64,000 nucleotides of DNA from Massilia sp. H6 (GCF_024802625.1 NZ_CP103371.1:2852001-2916000); one strand, 5' to 3'. Counted from the stretch's first letter, positions 7,572 to 18,198 are shown. Notes: generated from the sequence alone by a model not told the origin. Program-made: numbers and translations.

Positions 7572-7647
7572 TGGAGCGGGAGAAGAGGCTCGAACTCTCG
7601 ACCTCAACCTTGGCAAGGTTGCGCTCTACCAACTGAGCTACTCCCGC
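7572..7647 (-). tRNA. tRNA-Gly (GCC), copy 1 (promoter-proximal)
   Basis: A 76-nt cloverleaf with anticodon GCC and encoded CCA. It is the first gene of the tRNA transcript, 11 bases downstream of a strong leader hairpin (7659-7683) and about 35 bases from the predicted transcription start. Confidence 0.95.
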
Positions 7648-7658
7648 TTTGTCTCTAT

Positions 7659-7683
7659 CCTGCTGCGATGTTGTCGCAACAGG
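7659..7683 (-). promoter_or_regulatory. 10-bp leader hairpin before the first tRNA-Gly
   Basis: On the minus strand CCTGTTGCGA and TCGCAGCAGG pair over 10 bp (one G-T) around a CAACA loop. It begins right at the predicted transcription start and ends 11 bases before the tRNA. It has no T tract, so it is not a terminator. It could be a processing or stability element for the precursor. Confidence 0.55.
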
Positions 7684-7688
7684 CAGGC

Positions 7689-7716
7689 ATTATAGAGATT
7701 CTATTCCATACGTCAA
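7689..7716 (-). promoter_or_regulatory. Sigma-70 promoter of the tRNA-Gly/Cys operon
   Basis: Minus strand TTGACG, 16-base spacer, TATAAT: near-consensus -35 and -10 boxes between pgsA and the first tRNA-Gly. The predicted start is near 7682. It lets the tRNAs be transcribed independently of uvrC-pgsA. Confidence 0.85.
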
Positions 7717-7748
7717 GGATGACGCCGTACATTTCTGAAATCGCATTG

Positions 7749-8327
7749 CTAGGCGCTTCCCGCCTTCTCCTTGATGAGCGGCCAGGCGCGGCGCAGGTAG
7801 TACAACATCGACCAGACCGTCAGCACGCCGGCCAGCCACAGGAAGTATTCGCCCCAGTAATGGGTGTCGATACCAAACAGCACGTCATGGAACAGCAGCA
7901 TCGGGATCGCGGTCATCTGGGCGGCGGTCTTGATCTTGCCGATCGAGCTGACCGCCACCGACTTGGTGGCGCCGAGCTGGGCCATCCACTCGCGCAAGGC
8001 AGAGATCGTGATTTCGCGGCCGATGATGATGAAAGCGATGATCGCATTGACCCGGTCGAGCTGTACCAGCACCAGCAAGGCGCCCGCCACCATCAGCTTG
8101 TCCGCTACCGGGTCGAGAAAGGCGCCGAAGGCCGAGGTCTGGTTCCAGCGGCGTGCCAGGAAGCCGTCGAACCAGTCGGTAATGGCGGCAACGGCGAACA
8201 CCAGGGTTGCCGCCAGGTTGCGGTCGGCCAGCGGCAGCCAGGGGGTAGGCAGGTAGAAAACGCCAACAACGAGGGGAATCAGTGCTACGCGTAACCAGGT
8301 CAGGAGAATCGGGATGTTGAAAGGCAT
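7749..8327 (-). CDS. pgsA: CDP-diacylglycerol-glycerol-3-phosphate 3-phosphatidyltransferase
   Basis: PgsA makes phosphatidylglycerophosphate, the committed step to phosphatidylglycerol and cardiolipin, in the inner membrane. The 192-residue protein has several hydrophobic segments. It carries the CDP-alcohol phosphotransferase signature DG..AR........G....D...D, seen as DGFLARRW followed by GAFLDPVADKLM. Length is typical. It sits between uvrC and the tRNA-Gly/Cys genes, the same order as in enterobacteria. No clear Shine-Dalgarno precedes the ATG. Confidence 0.95.
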   Translation of the reverse strand: MPFNIPILLTWLRVALIPLVVGVFYLPTPWLPLADRNLAATLVFAVAAITDWFDGFLARRWNQTSAFGAFLDPVADKLMVAGALLVLVQLDRVNAIIAFIIIGREITISALREWMAQLGATKSVAVSSIGKIKTAAQMTAIPMLLFHDVLFGIDTHYWGEYFLWLAGVLTVWSMLYYLRRAWPLIKEKAGSA

Positions 8328-8467
8328 AGGGGAGGCACTGATTACGGGAATGAAAGTGGGCGCCGCTAGTCTACATCGGTATTGCCGATTGGACTAGGTT
8401 ACTCATCTGTGCGCGCGGCAGCGGGCAGGCGTCCGAAACTGAAAAGGGCGCCGCTCCCCTGCCCAAT

Positions 8468-10615
8468 TCAATGCAGCTGCCGATAGATTTCTTCTGCCAG
8501 GGTGCTGGAAATACCCTCCACCGACATCAGATCCTCGACGCTGGCGTCGACCACGCCGCGCAGGCCGCCAAAGCGGGCCAGCAGGCGCTGGCGGCGCTTG
8601 GCGCCGATGCCTTCGATCTCTTCCAGCCGCGAGGCCTGGCGCGCCTTGGCGCGCTTGGCGCGCATGCCGGTGATGGCAAAGCGGTGCGCCTCGTCGCGGA
8701 TCATGGCAACGAGCATCAGCGCCGCCGATTCCTTGCCCAGTTCTTGCGGCGCGCGGCTGTCGGCGAAGATCAGGGTCTCCAGGCCGACGCGGCGCGCCTC
8801 GCCTTTCGCCACGCCGACGATCATGCCGATGTCCAGCCCGAGTTCGACGAACACCTGGCGCGCCATCTCGACCTGGCCCTTGCCACCGTCGACCAGCACG
8901 ATGTCGGGCATCACGCCGTCGCCATTGGCGACTTTTTCGTAGCGGCGCGTGAGCACCTGGCGCATTGCGGCGTAATCGTCGCCAGGCGTGATGCCGTTGA
9001 TATTGAAACGGCGGTATTCGCCGTTCTGCATCTGGTGGTGATGGAACACCACGCACGAGGCCTGGGTCGCTTCGCCACCAGTGTGACTGATGTCGAAGCA
9101 TTCGATACGCAGGGTATCCAGGTCTTCGCTGTCCAGGTGCAGCACGTCGGCCAGGGCGCGCGTGCGCGCTTGCTGCGAGCCCTGCTCGGACAACAGCCGT
9201 GCCAGCGCCAGCTCGGCGCCCTTGCAGGCCATCTCGAGCCACTGGCGGCGCTGGCCCTGCGGCTGGAAGATCAGGTTGATGCGGTGGCCGCATTGTTCGG
9301 ACAGCGCCATGATCAGTTCGGGCTGGTCGAATTCGATATTCAGGATCAGGGTGCCGGGGATGAACTGGCCCGAATAATGCTGGGCCAGGAAAGCGCACAG
9401 CACCTCGACGTCGAGCGGGCATTCTCCCAAGGGGCCGCCCAATGCGTCACCCACGTGCGCCGGAAAATAGGCGCGGTCGCCCAGGTGGCGCCCACCGCGC
9501 ACCATCGCCAGGTTGACACAGGCGCGCCCGCCCTGCACCACCACCGCAATGACGTCGACGTCGGCGTCGCCCACCGTCTCCATGCTCTGCGCGTGCAGTA
9601 CCTTGGACAGGGCCTGGATCTGGTTGCGGACGGCGGCGGCCTGCTCGAATTTCAAGGCCATCGCATGGGCCAGCATCTTCTGCTCGAGGTCGGCCAGCAC
9701 TTCGCTCTGGCGCCCGCGCAGGAAGCGCGCGGCGTTCTCGACGTCGAGCAGGTATTGCTCCGGCGCGACCAGGTCGACGCAGGGTGCGCTACAGCGGCCG
9801 ATCTGGTGCAGCAGGCAGGGACGCGTGCGGTTGGCATAGACACTGTCTTCGCAGGTGCGCAGCATGAAGACCTTCTGCAGCAACTGCATCGATTCCTTGG
9901 CCGCCCAGGCCGAAGGAAACGGGCCGAAATACTGGTGGCGCTTGTCCAGCGTGCCGCGGTAATACGACATGCGCGGCGCGTCGCCGCTCGAGATCTTGAT
10001 ATACGGGTAGCTCTTGTCGTCGCGGAACAAGATGTTGTAGCGCGGCTTGAGCGACTTGATCAGGTTGTTTTCCAGGATCAGCGCTTCGGCCTCGCTGCTG
10101 GTCACGGTTGTTTCCAGGTTGGCGATCTGCCCCACCATCATGGCGATGCGCGCGCTCGACTGGGTCTTCTGGAAATAGCTCGAGACGCGCTTCTTGAGAT
10201 TGCGCGCCTTGCCGACGTAGAGCACGTTCTGATTGGCGTCGAGATACCGGTACACGCCCGGCAGGTCGGGCAGCTTGGCCACCGTCTCGAGCACCCGCTC
10301 GCGCGCGCCCGCGCTGGGCCGCACCGGCTCGCCCGCGTCCTTGGCCAGGGTCGCCGTCAGTTCTTCCTTGACAGCCTGCCAGCTGTCCGGCCGGGCGCGC
10401 GCCGCCGGCGCCTTCGGTGAATCAGGCGCCCGGCTCCTGGGCGCACGGACGCGGGCCGGCCTGGACGGCGCGGCCGGCATGGCCGCGCCTGATGCAGCGA
10501 CATACGCCGCCGGCGCTTGCGCCACCTGGTGCACCGGCTGGGTCTCGAGCTCTGCATCCGGCTTGCTGGTCGGCGCCGGTTGGTCCGGCGCTGCTGCTTT
10601 AACGTCCTGGGTCAC
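8468..10615 (-). CDS. uvrC: Excinuclease ABC subunit C with an amino-terminal extension
   Basis: UvrC makes both incisions in UvrABC nucleotide-excision repair. Domains in order: GIY-YIG nuclease (GVYRYLD at 120-126 and LYVGKARNL at 132-140), a UVR motif around [20 protein letters not shown], the RNase H-like nuclease with [10 protein letters not shown] and LVDGGKGQ, and paired helix-hairpin-helix motifs at the end ([25 protein letters not shown]). The protein is 715 residues against about 600-610 usually. The excess is a roughly 105-residue Ala/Pro/Arg-rich disordered amino end. The GTG start at 10615 has AAGG five bases upstream and lies 18 bases from acpS, so the long form is plausible. 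Confidence 0.95.
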   Translation of the reverse strand: MTQDVKAAAPDQPAPTSKPDAELETQPVHQVAQAPAAYVAASGAAMPAAPSRPARVRAPRSRAPDSPKAPAARARPDSWQAVKEELTATLAKDAGEPVRPSAGARERVLETVAKLPDLPGVYRYLDANQNVLYVGKARNLKKRVSSYFQKTQSSARIAMMVGQIANLETTVTSSEAEALILENNLIKSLKPRYNILFRDDKSYPYIKISSGDAPRMSYYRGTLDKRHQYFGPFPSAWAAKESMQLLQKVFMLRTCEDSVYANRTRPCLLHQIGRCSAPCVDLVAPEQYLLDVENAARFLRGRQSEVLADLEQKMLAHAMALKFEQAAAVRNQIQALSKVLHAQSMETVGDADVDVIAVVVQGGRACVNLAMVRGGRHLGDRAYFPAHVGDALGGPLGECPLDVEVLCAFLAQHYSGQFIPGTLILNIEFDQPELIMALSEQCGHRINLIFQPQGQRRQWLEMACKGAELALARLLSEQGSQQARTRALADVLHLDSEDLDTLRIECFDISHTGGEATQASCVVFHHHQMQNGEYRRFNINGITPGDDYAAMRQVLTRRYEKVANGDGVMPDIVLVDGGKGQVEMARQVFVELGLDIGMIVGVAKGEARRVGLETLIFADSRAPQELGKESAALMLVAMIRDEAHRFAITGMRAKRAKARQASRLEEIEGIGAKRRQRLLARFGGLRGVVDASVEDLMSVEGISSTLAEEIYRQLH

Positions 10616-10633
10616 GTGCCTTGGCCTCGCGCT

Positions 10634-11038
10634 CTATTCGGTGAGGGCCTGCGTCACGATCACGAACGCGACGCCGTAGTCGGCTTCGTCGCTGATCGTC
10701 ACCTGGGCGCTGAGCCGGTAATCCTGCATGAACTGCTCGAGCGCGCCGCTGCAGACGATCACGGGCTTGCCGCTGGGCGCGTTGAGCATCTGGGCCGAGC
10801 GCCAGGTCATGGGCATGCGCATGCCCAGTCCAATCGCCTTGGAAAACGCTTCCTTGGCCGAAAACCGGGTCGCCAGGAAGCGCAGGCCGCGCGTGGCGTT
10901 CTTGGCGCTGCGCGCATGATATTTTTCCAGTTCTTCGGGGCCGAGCACCTTCTCGGCGAAGCGCGGCCCGCTGCGGGCCAGGGCAGCTTCGACCCGCGAG
11001 ATCTGGACGATATCGGTGCCGATCCCGTAGATGATCAT
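10634..11038 (-). CDS. acpS: Holo-[acyl-carrier-protein] synthase
   Basis: AcpS transfers 4'-phosphopantetheine from CoA to the serine of apo-ACP; the substrate acpP lies at 22.9 kb. The 134-residue protein starts [11 protein letters not shown], whose Asp is a magnesium ligand, and has [10 protein letters not shown], whose Glu is the second ligand. It begins 8 bases after pdxJ, and uvrC follows 18 bases later, so pdxJ-acpS-uvrC look co-transcribed. Confidence 0.95.
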   Translation of the reverse strand: MIIYGIGTDIVQISRVEAALARSGPRFAEKVLGPEELEKYHARSAKNATRGLRFLATRFSAKEAFSKAIGLGMRMPMTWRSAQMLNAPSGKPVIVCSGALEQFMQDYRLSAQVTISDEADYGVAFVIVTQALTE

Positions 11039-11046
11039 GGCTGCGC

Positions 11047-11814
11047 TCAGCGTCCGTAGGCCACGCCGAGGCGCGCGGCGACCATGATCGCCTTCATCTC
11101 GCGCACCGCGTTTTCCCAGCCCGCGAACAGCGCATGGGCGACGATCGCATGGCCGATGTTGAGCTCGTGGATATCGGCGAGCGCCGCGATCGGCTGCACA
11201 TTGGTGTAGTGCAGGCCGTGGCCAGCGTTCACGCGCAGTCCGCGCGCGGCGCCCGCATGCACGCCGCGCGCGATGCGGTCGATCTCGCGCAGGGCCGCGT
11301 CGCCCTCGGCCTCGGCATAGCGGCCGGTATGCAGCTCGATCACGGTGGCGCCGGCCGCCGCCGCCGCCTCGATCTGGGCTTCGTCCGCGTCGATGAACAG
11401 CGACACCCGGATGCCTTCTTCTTTGAGCTGGCGGGTGGCGGCTTGCACTTCCTTGAAATAACGGATCACGTCCAGCCCGCCCTCGGTGGTGACTTCCTCG
11501 CGCCGCTCCGGCACCAGGCAGACGTCCTGCGGCTTGACCAGGCAGGCGAAGTCGATCATCTCGCGCGTCACCGCCGCTTCGAGGTTCATGCGGGTGTTGA
11601 GCAAGGGGCGCAGCGCCAGCACATCGGCATCGCGGATGTGGCGGCGGTCTTCGCGCAAGTGCAGCGTGATCAGGTCGGCCCCGGCCTGCTCGGCCAGCAG
11701 GGCCGCGCGCAGCGGGTCCGGATACACGGTGCCGCGGGCATTGCGCACGGTGGCGATGTGATCGATGTTGACGCCCAGGTCGATAACCGGGCCAGCAGGT
11801 TGCAGGAAGCTCAT
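11047..11814 (-). CDS. pdxJ: Pyridoxine 5'-phosphate synthase
   Basis: PdxJ condenses 3-amino-2-oxopropyl phosphate with deoxyxylulose 5-phosphate to make pyridoxine phosphate, the last ring-forming step of the DXP-dependent vitamin B6 pathway. The 255-residue protein shows [16 protein letters not shown] at the amino end, [17 protein letters not shown] and [10 protein letters not shown], all conserved phosphate and active-site segments. It begins 18 bases after recO, the usual recO-pdxJ-acpS order. Confidence 0.95.
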   Translation of the reverse strand: MSFLQPAGPVIDLGVNIDHIATVRNARGTVYPDPLRAALLAEQAGADLITLHLREDRRHIRDADVLALRPLLNTRMNLEAAVTREMIDFACLVKPQDVCLVPERREEVTTEGGLDVIRYFKEVQAATRQLKEEGIRVSLFIDADEAQIEAAAAAGATVIELHTGRYAEAEGDAALREIDRIARGVHAGAARGLRVNAGHGLHYTNVQPIAALADIHELNIGHAIVAHALFAGWENAVREMKAIMVAARLGVAYGR

Positions 11815-11832
11815 GTTCGGGTTTTCGTTAAT

Positions 11833-12642
11833 TCATAACTGCATCAGGTCGATCAGGATCTGGCGCGTATTGAGCGGCGCACCGTTCAAGTGGTGCGCCA
11901 ACAAGAAACGCATCAGCTGCTTGCTTTGCGCCTGCGTGGCCGGGTCGCTGTAATCTTCGCGCTCCATGTCGAGCAGGGTCTTGCCTGCCACTACCGGCCA
12001 GACCTCGCCGGCGTGCGCGGCGCGCGCCCCCCGCTCGGGGTCCACCACATAGTCGCCCGCATGCAGCACCGGCGCGCGGGTGGTGGTGCAGCGCCCCAGG
12101 TCGGCGGCCACGCCTGTTTCCTTAAGTAAGGCCCGTTCGAATTTTCGCAAGACGATCGGCACCGGCTCTCCATGCGCCAGCTGGTTCAGGGTCGATACAT
12201 AGTGATCGAACAAGGCCGGGTGGCGGTCGTCGCGGGCCAGCAGCTTGACCAGCAATTCGTTCAGGTAGAAGCCGCACAGGAGCGGCGTTTTTTCCAGCGG
12301 TAGCATGCCGCCGACCCATTCTGCGTCGATCAGGGTGCGCAATTCGAGCTTGCCGCTGAACGACACCGACAGCGGCTGGAAGGTCTGCAGCACGCCGCGC
12401 AGCTTCGACAGCGGCCGCTTGGCGCCCTTGGCGACCATGCCTACGCGGCCATAGTCGCGCGTGAACATGTCCACGATCAGGCTGGTTTCCTTGTAGGGAT
12501 AGCTGTGCAGGACAAAACCTGGCTGGCCGGTCACACGGGTCTCGCGCAGCGGCGCACGGCTGCGCCTGGCCAAAGCCGGGGCGGCCGGCTGCTCGGCCGC
12601 TTCGGAAGCCGGCATGTCGAAAGGCGTATCGTGGCTGGGCAT
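11833..12642 (-). CDS. recO: DNA repair protein RecO
   Basis: RecO helps load RecA on SSB-coated DNA in the RecFOR recombination route. The 269-residue protein has the amino-terminal OB-fold segments [14 protein letters not shown] and [18 protein letters not shown], followed by the helical domain. About 30 residues precede the OB fold and look disordered. The zinc-binding cysteines of some RecO proteins are not obvious here. It lies 33 bases after era. Confidence 0.93.
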   Translation of the reverse strand: MPSHDTPFDMPASEAAEQPAAPALARRSRAPLRETRVTGQPGFVLHSYPYKETSLIVDMFTRDYGRVGMVAKGAKRPLSKLRGVLQTFQPLSVSFSGKLELRTLIDAEWVGGMLPLEKTPLLCGFYLNELLVKLLARDDRHPALFDHYVSTLNQLAHGEPVPIVLRKFERALLKETGVAADLGRCTTTRAPVLHAGDYVVDPERGARAAHAGEVWPVVAGKTLLDMEREDYSDPATQAQSKQLMRFLLAHHLNGAPLNTRQILIDLMQL

Positions 12643-12675
12643 GCGTGGGGATCGGTCCTCCGGCGCCTGGTGCTC

Positions 12676-13656
12676 TTACTCGTAGCCGTAGGCGCGCAGG
12701 CCCGCTTCGTTATCGGCCCAGCCGGATTTCACCTTGACCCAGATCTCGAGGTACACGGGGCCGCCAAACAGCTTTTCCATGTCCAGGCGCGACTGCGAAG
12801 AAATTTCTTTCAGGCGGGCACCTTTGTTACCAATAATCATGGATTTGTGCGTATCGCGTTCGACCAGGATCGCGCAGAAGATACGACGCAGGTTACCTTC
12901 TTGCAAGAATTGCTCGACGATCACCGTGCTGGTGTACGGCAATTCGTCGCCCAGCAGGCGGAACACTTTCTCGCGCACGATCTCGGTGGCGAGGAATTTC
13001 TCGCTGCGGTCGGTAATGTCGTCCGGACCGAAAACCGGGGCATTTTCTGGCAAGTGGCGCTTGATCTCGTTTTCCAGCGCGTCGACCTGGAAGCGCATCT
13101 TGGCCGATACCGGCACGATCGCCGCGAACTCGCGCAATGCCGAGACTTTCTGGGCGAAAGGCATCAGCACGGCCTTGTCCTTGATGCGGTCCGACTTGTT
13201 GATGACCAGGACCACCGGCACATCGGTCGGCAGCAGCTCGAGTACCTGCTGGTCGGCCGGCCCGAAAGTGCCGGCCTCGACCAGAAACAGGATCACGTCC
13301 GACGACGTCAGCGTGTTCGACACGGTCTTGTTCAGCGTCTTGTTGAGCGCGTTCGCATGGCGGGTCTGGAAGCCGGGCGTGTCGACATAGATGAACTGGG
13401 CGTCGGCGCGGGTCTGAATGCCGGTGATGCGGTGGCGCGTGGTCTGGGCCTTGCGCGAAGTGATCGACACCTTGGCGCCGATCAGCACGTTCATCAGCGT
13501 CGATTTGCCGACGTTGGGGCGGCCGACGATGGCAATATAGCCGCAGCGAAAATGGTCGGGAGCATCGCCAGGTGCGAGGCTGTTACCGGGTGCGATGCTG
13601 TCGGCAGGCATGCTGTCGTCGTTGGTGCTGTCTTGATCGTGGCTATCGGTGTTCAT
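12676..13656 (-). CDS. era: GTPase Era
   Basis: Era is a Ras-like GTPase with a KH domain that binds the 3' end of 16S rRNA and assists 30S maturation. The 326-residue protein has GRPNVGKS (G1), DTPGF (G3) and NKSD (G4), and the KH region at the end includes [11 protein letters not shown]. The ATG at 13656 overlaps the rnc stop in the sequence ATGA, so translation is coupled to RNase III. An upstream in-frame extension exists but reads as out-of-frame rnc and is rejected. About 45 acidic residues precede the G domain, longer than in E. coli. Confidence 0.95.
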   Translation of the reverse strand: MNTDSHDQDSTNDDSMPADSIAPGNSLAPGDAPDHFRCGYIAIVGRPNVGKSTLMNVLIGAKVSITSRKAQTTRHRITGIQTRADAQFIYVDTPGFQTRHANALNKTLNKTVSNTLTSSDVILFLVEAGTFGPADQQVLELLPTDVPVVLVINKSDRIKDKAVLMPFAQKVSALREFAAIVPVSAKMRFQVDALENEIKRHLPENAPVFGPDDITDRSEKFLATEIVREKVFRLLGDELPYTSTVIVEQFLQEGNLRRIFCAILVERDTHKSMIIGNKGARLKEISSQSRLDMEKLFGGPVYLEIWVKVKSGWADNEAGLRAYGYE

Positions 13657-14447
13657 GCTGACGTTGTTCCTGGTTGTTCCGGCGGCGCAGGGGCGTCCGT
13701 CTGGATGGTGGCGATGCCCGCCAGCTTGAGCTGGGCGGCGCGCGGCTTGGCCTTGCGGGCAGAGGGCGACCTGGCCAGGGCAGCCTGCGCGCCCTCGAGC
13801 GCCAGGCGGGCGGCGGCCTGCTCGCCGGCCCGGCGGCTGCCACCGCGCCCGAACACCTGCACGTTGAGCTTCGGCACCAGGCATTCGACCTCGAATTCCT
13901 GGCTGTGGGCGGCGCCATGGGTCGCTATCACGTTATAAGTCGGCAAGGCGATGCGCTTGGCTTGCAGGAATTCCTGCAGCAGGGTCTTGGCATCCTTGCC
14001 CAGCGTGCTCGGATCGACCGTGTCGAGCAAGGGGATATAGAAAGCGCGGATCGCCTCGCGCGCAGCCTCGAAGCCGCTGTCGAGGAAGATCGCGCCCAGC
14101 AGTGCTTCGAGCGTATCGGCCAGGATCGACGGACGGCGAAAGCCTCCCGACTTGAGTTCGCCCTCGCCCAGGCGCAAGAATTGCGACAGGTCGAGTTTCT
14201 GGGCGATCTCGAACAGCGACTGCTGCTTGACCAGGTTGGCGCGCAGGCGCGACAGGTCGCCTTCGTCCAGCCCTTGGTAGCGTTCGTACAGGATCGAGGC
14301 CACCACGCAGTTCAGGATCGAATCGCCCAGGAATTCCAGGCGCTCGTTATGCAGCGCGCTATGGCTACGGTGGGTCAGGGCTTGCTGGAGCAGGCCCGCG
14401 TCCCGGAACGTATACCCCAAGCGTGTTTGCAATAACTGAAGATTCAT
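13653..14447 (-). CDS. rnc: Ribonuclease III
   Basis: RNase III cuts double-stranded RNA, including the 30S rRNA precursor. The 264-residue protein has the signature [11 protein letters not shown] in the catalytic domain, the DTLEALLGA segment, and a double-stranded RNA-binding domain around residues 150-225. An Ala/Pro-rich tail of about 40 residues extends past the usual end. The stop overlaps the era start (ATGA). Confidence 0.96.
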   Translation of the reverse strand: MNLQLLQTRLGYTFRDAGLLQQALTHRSHSALHNERLEFLGDSILNCVVASILYERYQGLDEGDLSRLRANLVKQQSLFEIAQKLDLSQFLRLGEGELKSGGFRRPSILADTLEALLGAIFLDSGFEAAREAIRAFYIPLLDTVDPSTLGKDAKTLLQEFLQAKRIALPTYNVIATHGAAHSQEFEVECLVPKLNVQVFGRGGSRRAGEQAAARLALEGAQAALARSPSARKAKPRAAQLKLAGIATIQTDAPAPPEQPGTTSA

Positions 14448-14500
14448 GGTGCTGTCGTGTGTTGGTCCGGCATCGTTAGCCGTCCTGGCTGCAGGTTGCT

Positions 14501-14902
14501 TTATGGGGAGCCGGCGTCAACGGCGCCCGGATCGGTGGAGCCGGCGAAATCGATGAGCAGGCTGACATTACCCACCAGCGGCACCCGCTTTTCGTAGGCG
14601 AAGCTGACCTGCGGCTCGCCACCGTCGCGGGTGATGCTCAGGTCGCGGCCGCTGATCGCGGTCACGCTGTTGATCCCGGCGTTCTTGTCGAAGGCTACTT
14701 GCATTTCGCGCGTCGTGCCGCCGGCTTCCTTGGCACGCTCGATCGCATCCTTGACCGCGCTGTATTCGGTATACACCGGCACCAGCTTGAGCGCCAGCAC
14801 CGCAGCCATGCCCAGCAGGGCCAGCACCAGGATCAGGCCGGTAAGCGAGACGCCGGCCTGGCGCACGGCGCCGCAGGGAAAGTCGGATTGCTTCTGGTGC
14901 AT
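14501..14902 (-). CDS. DUF4845-type small membrane protein
   Basis: This 133-residue protein has one amino-terminal membrane segment ([21 protein letters not shown]) followed by a soluble domain containing [14 protein letters not shown]. It matches the DUF4845 family that is regularly encoded between lepB and rnc in betaproteobacteria. Its function is unknown. The ATG at 14902 is chosen because GAGGAGG lies 5 bases upstream; a start 10 codons earlier lacks this. lepB ends 13 bases before it. Confidence 0.85.
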   Translation of the reverse strand: MHQKQSDFPCGAVRQAGVSLTGLILVLALLGMAAVLALKLVPVYTEYSAVKDAIERAKEAGGTTREMQVAFDKNAGINSVTAISGRDLSITRDGGEPQVSFAYEKRVPLVGNVSLLIDFAGSTDPGAVDAGSP

Positions 14903-14915
14903 GCTGCCTCCTCTG

Positions 14916-15833
14916 TTACTGGATACTGCCAATCCGTTTCGGATTGCTGAAGTTCATCCAGACCACGATCGCCTTGCCAACAATGTTCTTGTCCGGCACG
15001 AAGCCCCAATAGCGGCTGTCGGCACTGTTGTCGCGGTTATCGCCCATCATGAAATAATTACCCTCAGGAACGATACAGGTAAACTTATCGTACGAATAGT
15101 CGCACGCTTCGCGCTGCGGGAAGTTTTCCACCGTGCCCAGGTCGAGCGTTGGCTTGCCGTCGGTGTTGAGGATCCGGTGCGGCGTGCCCGCCAGGCTTTC
15201 GGTGAACTGCTTGTGGTAGACCGGATGCTGGTCGTCCAGGTAGTCGTCCATCGGGCTATAGGCCACCGGCTTGCCGTTCACGCTCAGGCGCTTGTTTTCA
15301 TACGTGATGGTATCACCTGGCACCCCAATGACGCGCTTGATGTAATCCTGGCTCATGTCCTTTGGGTACTTGAACACCATCACGTCACCGCGCTGCGGAT
15401 CGGCCAGGTCGATCACCTTCTTGTTGATGATCGGCAGCCGGATACCATACGAGTACTTGCTCACAAGGATGAAGTCGCCTACCAGCAGGGTCGGCACCAT
15501 CGACGAGGATGGGATCTTGAACGGCTCCCACAAGAACGAGCGCAACAGAAATACGAGCGCGATCACCGGGAAGAAACTGCCCGAGTATTCGATCCAGGTC
15601 GGCTGGCGCAGATGGGCGGCCTCGATCGCGGCGCGGTTGCCGTTGTTGTCGACCCGGATGCCTTCCGCGACCAGCTTGGCGGTGCGGGCATCGTATTCCG
15701 CCAGCGCCGCATCGGCCGCTCGCCGGCGCTGTTTCGACAGCACAAACACATCCAGGCACCAGATGATGCCCGTGATGACCGCCAGGACGAACAGGATCAG
15801 GGCAAAGTTGCCCAGGATGGGTTGCAGGTTCAT
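14916..15833 (-). CDS. lepB: Signal peptidase I
   Basis: LepB removes signal peptides from Sec and Tat substrates at the outer face of the inner membrane. The 305-residue protein has two amino-terminal hydrophobic segments, the catalytic serine in SSSMVPTL, the lysine general base in KYPKDMSQDYIKRVIGVPGD (the KR in YIKRV), and the late signature MGDNRDNSADSRYWG. The ATG directly abuts the lepA stop (TAA then ATG). Confidence 0.96.
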   Translation of the reverse strand: MNLQPILGNFALILFVLAVITGIIWCLDVFVLSKQRRRAADAALAEYDARTAKLVAEGIRVDNNGNRAAIEAAHLRQPTWIEYSGSFFPVIALVFLLRSFLWEPFKIPSSSMVPTLLVGDFILVSKYSYGIRLPIINKKVIDLADPQRGDVMVFKYPKDMSQDYIKRVIGVPGDTITYENKRLSVNGKPVAYSPMDDYLDDQHPVYHKQFTESLAGTPHRILNTDGKPTLDLGTVENFPQREACDYSYDKFTCIVPEGNYFMMGDNRDNSADSRYWGFVPDKNIVGKAIVVWMNFSNPKRIGSIQ

Positions 15834-17627
15834 TTATTTGTCTTCCACCTGGAGAATGGCCAGGAAGGCTTCTTGCGGAATCTCCACAGAACCGACCTGC
15901 TTCATGCGCTTCTTGCCGGCCTTTTGCTTTTCGAGCAGCTTCTTTTTCCGCGAGATATCGCCGCCATAGCACTTGGCCAGCACGTTCTTGCGCAGCGCCT
16001 TGACGTTCTCGCGCGAGATGATGGTCGCGCCGATCGCGGCCTGGATCGCCACGTCGAACATCTGGCGCGGGATCAGTTCGCGCATCTTGGCGGCCACCTG
16101 GCGACCGCGGTAAGGTGCGTTGGCACGGTGCACGATGATGGCCAGCGCGTCGACCCGCTCGCTGTTGATCAGCATGTCGACCTTGACCACGTCGGCTGCG
16201 CGGTATTCCTTGAACTCGTAGTCCATCGACGCATAGCCGCGCGAAGTCGACTTCAGGCGATCGAAGAAGTCCAGCACGATTTCGGCCATCGGGATCTCGT
16301 AGTGCAGCTTGACCTGGCGCCCGTGGTAGGCCATGTCCATCTGCACGCCGCGCTTGCCGTTACACAGCGTCATTACCGAGCCAACATACTCTTGCGGCAT
16401 GTACAGGTTGACGTTGACGATCGGCTCGCGCACTTCGTTGATGCGGGACGGCTCCGGCATCTTCGAGGGATTGTCCACGCGCAGGATTGAACCATCGCGC
16501 ATCTCGACCTCGTAGACCACGGTCGGCGCGGTGGTGATCAGGTCCATGTCGAACTCGCGCTCGAGGCGTTCCTGCACGATTTCCATGTGCAGCAGCCCCA
16601 GGAAACCGCAGCGGAAACCGAAGCCCAGCGCCTGCGACACTTCCGGCTCGTACATCAGGGCGGCATCGTTGAGCTTGAGCTTTTCGAGCGAGTCGCGCAG
16701 CGCGTCGTACTGGTTGGCTTCGACCGGGAACAGGCCGGCGAACACCTGCGGCTGGACTTCCTTGAAGCCCGGCAGCGGCTCGGATGCCGGCTTGGCCGCC
16801 AGCGTAACGGTATCGCCCACCTTGGCGGCGGTCAGTTCCTTGATGCCGGCGATGATGAAGCCCACCTGCCCGGCCGACAAGGTCTGCAGCGGTACCGAAC
16901 GCGGGGTGAACACGCCGACGCTCTCGACCAGGTTCACGGAACCGGTCGCCATCAACAGGATCTTGTCTTTCGGGCGCAGCGTGCCGTTCACCACCCGCAC
17001 CAGCATCACGACCCCGACATACGGGTCGTACCAGGAGTCGACGATCAGCGCCTGCAGCGGTGCGTCCTTGTCGCCCTTGGGCGGCGGCACCTTGGCGATC
17101 AGGGTTTCGAGTACGTCTTCCACGCCCAGGCCGGTCTTGGCCGAGCACACGGTAGCGTCGGATGCGTCGATACCGATGACGTCTTCGATTTCTTTCTTGG
17201 CGTTGTCCGGGTCGGCGTGCGGCAGGTCGATCTTGTTCAGGATCGGCACCACTTCCACACCCAGGTCGAGCGCGGTGTAGCAGTTGGCCACGGTCTGGGC
17301 TTCCACGCCCTGGCTGGCGTCGACCACCAGCAGCGCGCCCTCGCAGGCCGACAGCGAACGCGAGACTTCATAGCTGAAGTCGACGTGGCCGGGGGTGTCG
17401 ATCAGGTTCAGGTTATAGACCTGGCCGTCGCGCGCCTTGTACTGCAGCGCCGCCGTCTGGGCCTTGATGGTGATGCCGCGCTCGCGCTCCAGGTCCATCG
17501 AATCGAGCACCTGTGCATCCATTTCGCGATCCGACAGCCCGCCGCACAGCTGGATGATACGGTCGGCCAGGGTCGATTTGCCGTGGTCGATGTGGGCGAT
17601 GATGGAGAAATTACGTATGTTGTTCAT
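15834..17627 (-). CDS. lepA: Elongation factor 4
   Basis: EF4/LepA is a ribosome-associated translational GTPase. The 597-residue length matches E. coli LepA. The start [19 protein letters not shown] carries the P loop (AHIDHGKS); DTPGHVDF and NKIDLP are G3 and G4; the unique carboxy-terminal domain ends with [17 protein letters not shown]. The ATG at 17627 fits the family start; an in-frame extension upstream does not resemble LepA. lepA-lepB is a conserved operon. Confidence 0.97.
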   Translation of the reverse strand: MNNIRNFSIIAHIDHGKSTLADRIIQLCGGLSDREMDAQVLDSMDLERERGITIKAQTAALQYKARDGQVYNLNLIDTPGHVDFSYEVSRSLSACEGALLVVDASQGVEAQTVANCYTALDLGVEVVPILNKIDLPHADPDNAKKEIEDVIGIDASDATVCSAKTGLGVEDVLETLIAKVPPPKGDKDAPLQALIVDSWYDPYVGVVMLVRVVNGTLRPKDKILLMATGSVNLVESVGVFTPRSVPLQTLSAGQVGFIIAGIKELTAAKVGDTVTLAAKPASEPLPGFKEVQPQVFAGLFPVEANQYDALRDSLEKLKLNDAALMYEPEVSQALGFGFRCGFLGLLHMEIVQERLEREFDMDLITTAPTVVYEVEMRDGSILRVDNPSKMPEPSRINEVREPIVNVNLYMPQEYVGSVMTLCNGKRGVQMDMAYHGRQVKLHYEIPMAEIVLDFFDRLKSTSRGYASMDYEFKEYRAADVVKVDMLINSERVDALAIIVHRANAPYRGRQVAAKMRELIPRQMFDVAIQAAIGATIISRENVKALRKNVLAKCYGGDISRKKKLLEKQKAGKKRMKQVGSVEIPQEAFLAILQVEDK

Positions 17628-17718
17628 TAACAAGCTCAAAACCAATAAGGGCGCGGATGGCGCGGCGAAACCGGCAAGATCTGGATCGGTCGCGGCGCAA
17701 TACGGCGGGTCAAATGCG

Positions 17719-17766
17719 AAAAAGCGCTCCGTGGGGAGCATGCCGGTCCCCGGCCGAAGCGCTTCA
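17719..17766 (-). terminator. Probable terminator between the glutaredoxin-like gene and lepA
   Basis: On the minus strand AAGCGCT and AGCGCTT flank a GC-rich insert and are followed by a run of T residues. It lies in the 304-bp gap between the mucD/glutaredoxin genes and lepA, so it would end the sigma-E transcript. Nothing else clear was seen in this gap (17628-17931), which must also hold the lepA promoter. Confidence 0.6.
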
Positions 17767-17931
17767 TCAAGCGGAAGAAACTGGTGTGCAATGGCAGACG
17801 CTTTTCCGACCCCGGTATTTTACCGGATTCCAGAGAGGAAAGCCCAGATTAGGGCTGCGAAGGTCGCAGAAATCCGGATTGCGGCGGCGCCAGCGCGGCA
17901 GCGGGCCCGATTTGCACGGATTGCTCCGGGT

Positions 17932-18198
17932 TCAGGCCGCCGCGGCGCAAGCCTGCGCCCAGGCGCGCGCCTGCGCCACGTCGAGGAAGTAGTGGCACAG
18001 CTCGGGCCGGGCCGGGTCGCCGAACAGCACCGGCACCAGTTCGTCGAAGCGCTCGACCAGCGCCGGATCGGCGTCGACATCGATTACCGCAACCTCGAAG
18101 CGCTCGCCCGGCTCTTGCAGGGCCATCAGCGCCGCGTGCAGGTCGTCGCACAGGTGGCACCAGCTGCGCGAATACAGCGTGAATGGCACTACCCGCAT
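17932..18198 (-). CDS. Glutaredoxin-family thiol protein
   Basis: This 88-residue protein opens VVPFTLYSRSWCHLCDDL, a beta strand followed by a CHLC redox pair as in the DUF836/glutaredoxin-like family. Its size fits a single minimal thioredoxin fold. The start overlaps the end of mucD by one base, so it is co-transcribed with the sigma-E genes. A role in thiol-disulfide handling is likely; the partner is unknown. Confidence 0.85.
   Translation of the reverse strand: MRVVPFTLYSRSWCHLCDDLHAALMALQEPGERFEVAVIDVDADPALVERFDELVPVLFGDPARPELCHYFLDVAQARAWAQACAAAA

Noticed and set aside
7171..7647. Regularly spaced near-identical 76-bp repeats that might suggest a CRISPR array
   Set aside because: Each unit folds as a complete tRNA-Gly with anticodon and CCA end. 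The spacers are few, and no cas genes are present.
8471..10420. 649-codon plus-strand frame antisense to uvrC
   Set aside because: uvrC motifs are all present on the minus strand; the plus frame shows no domain.
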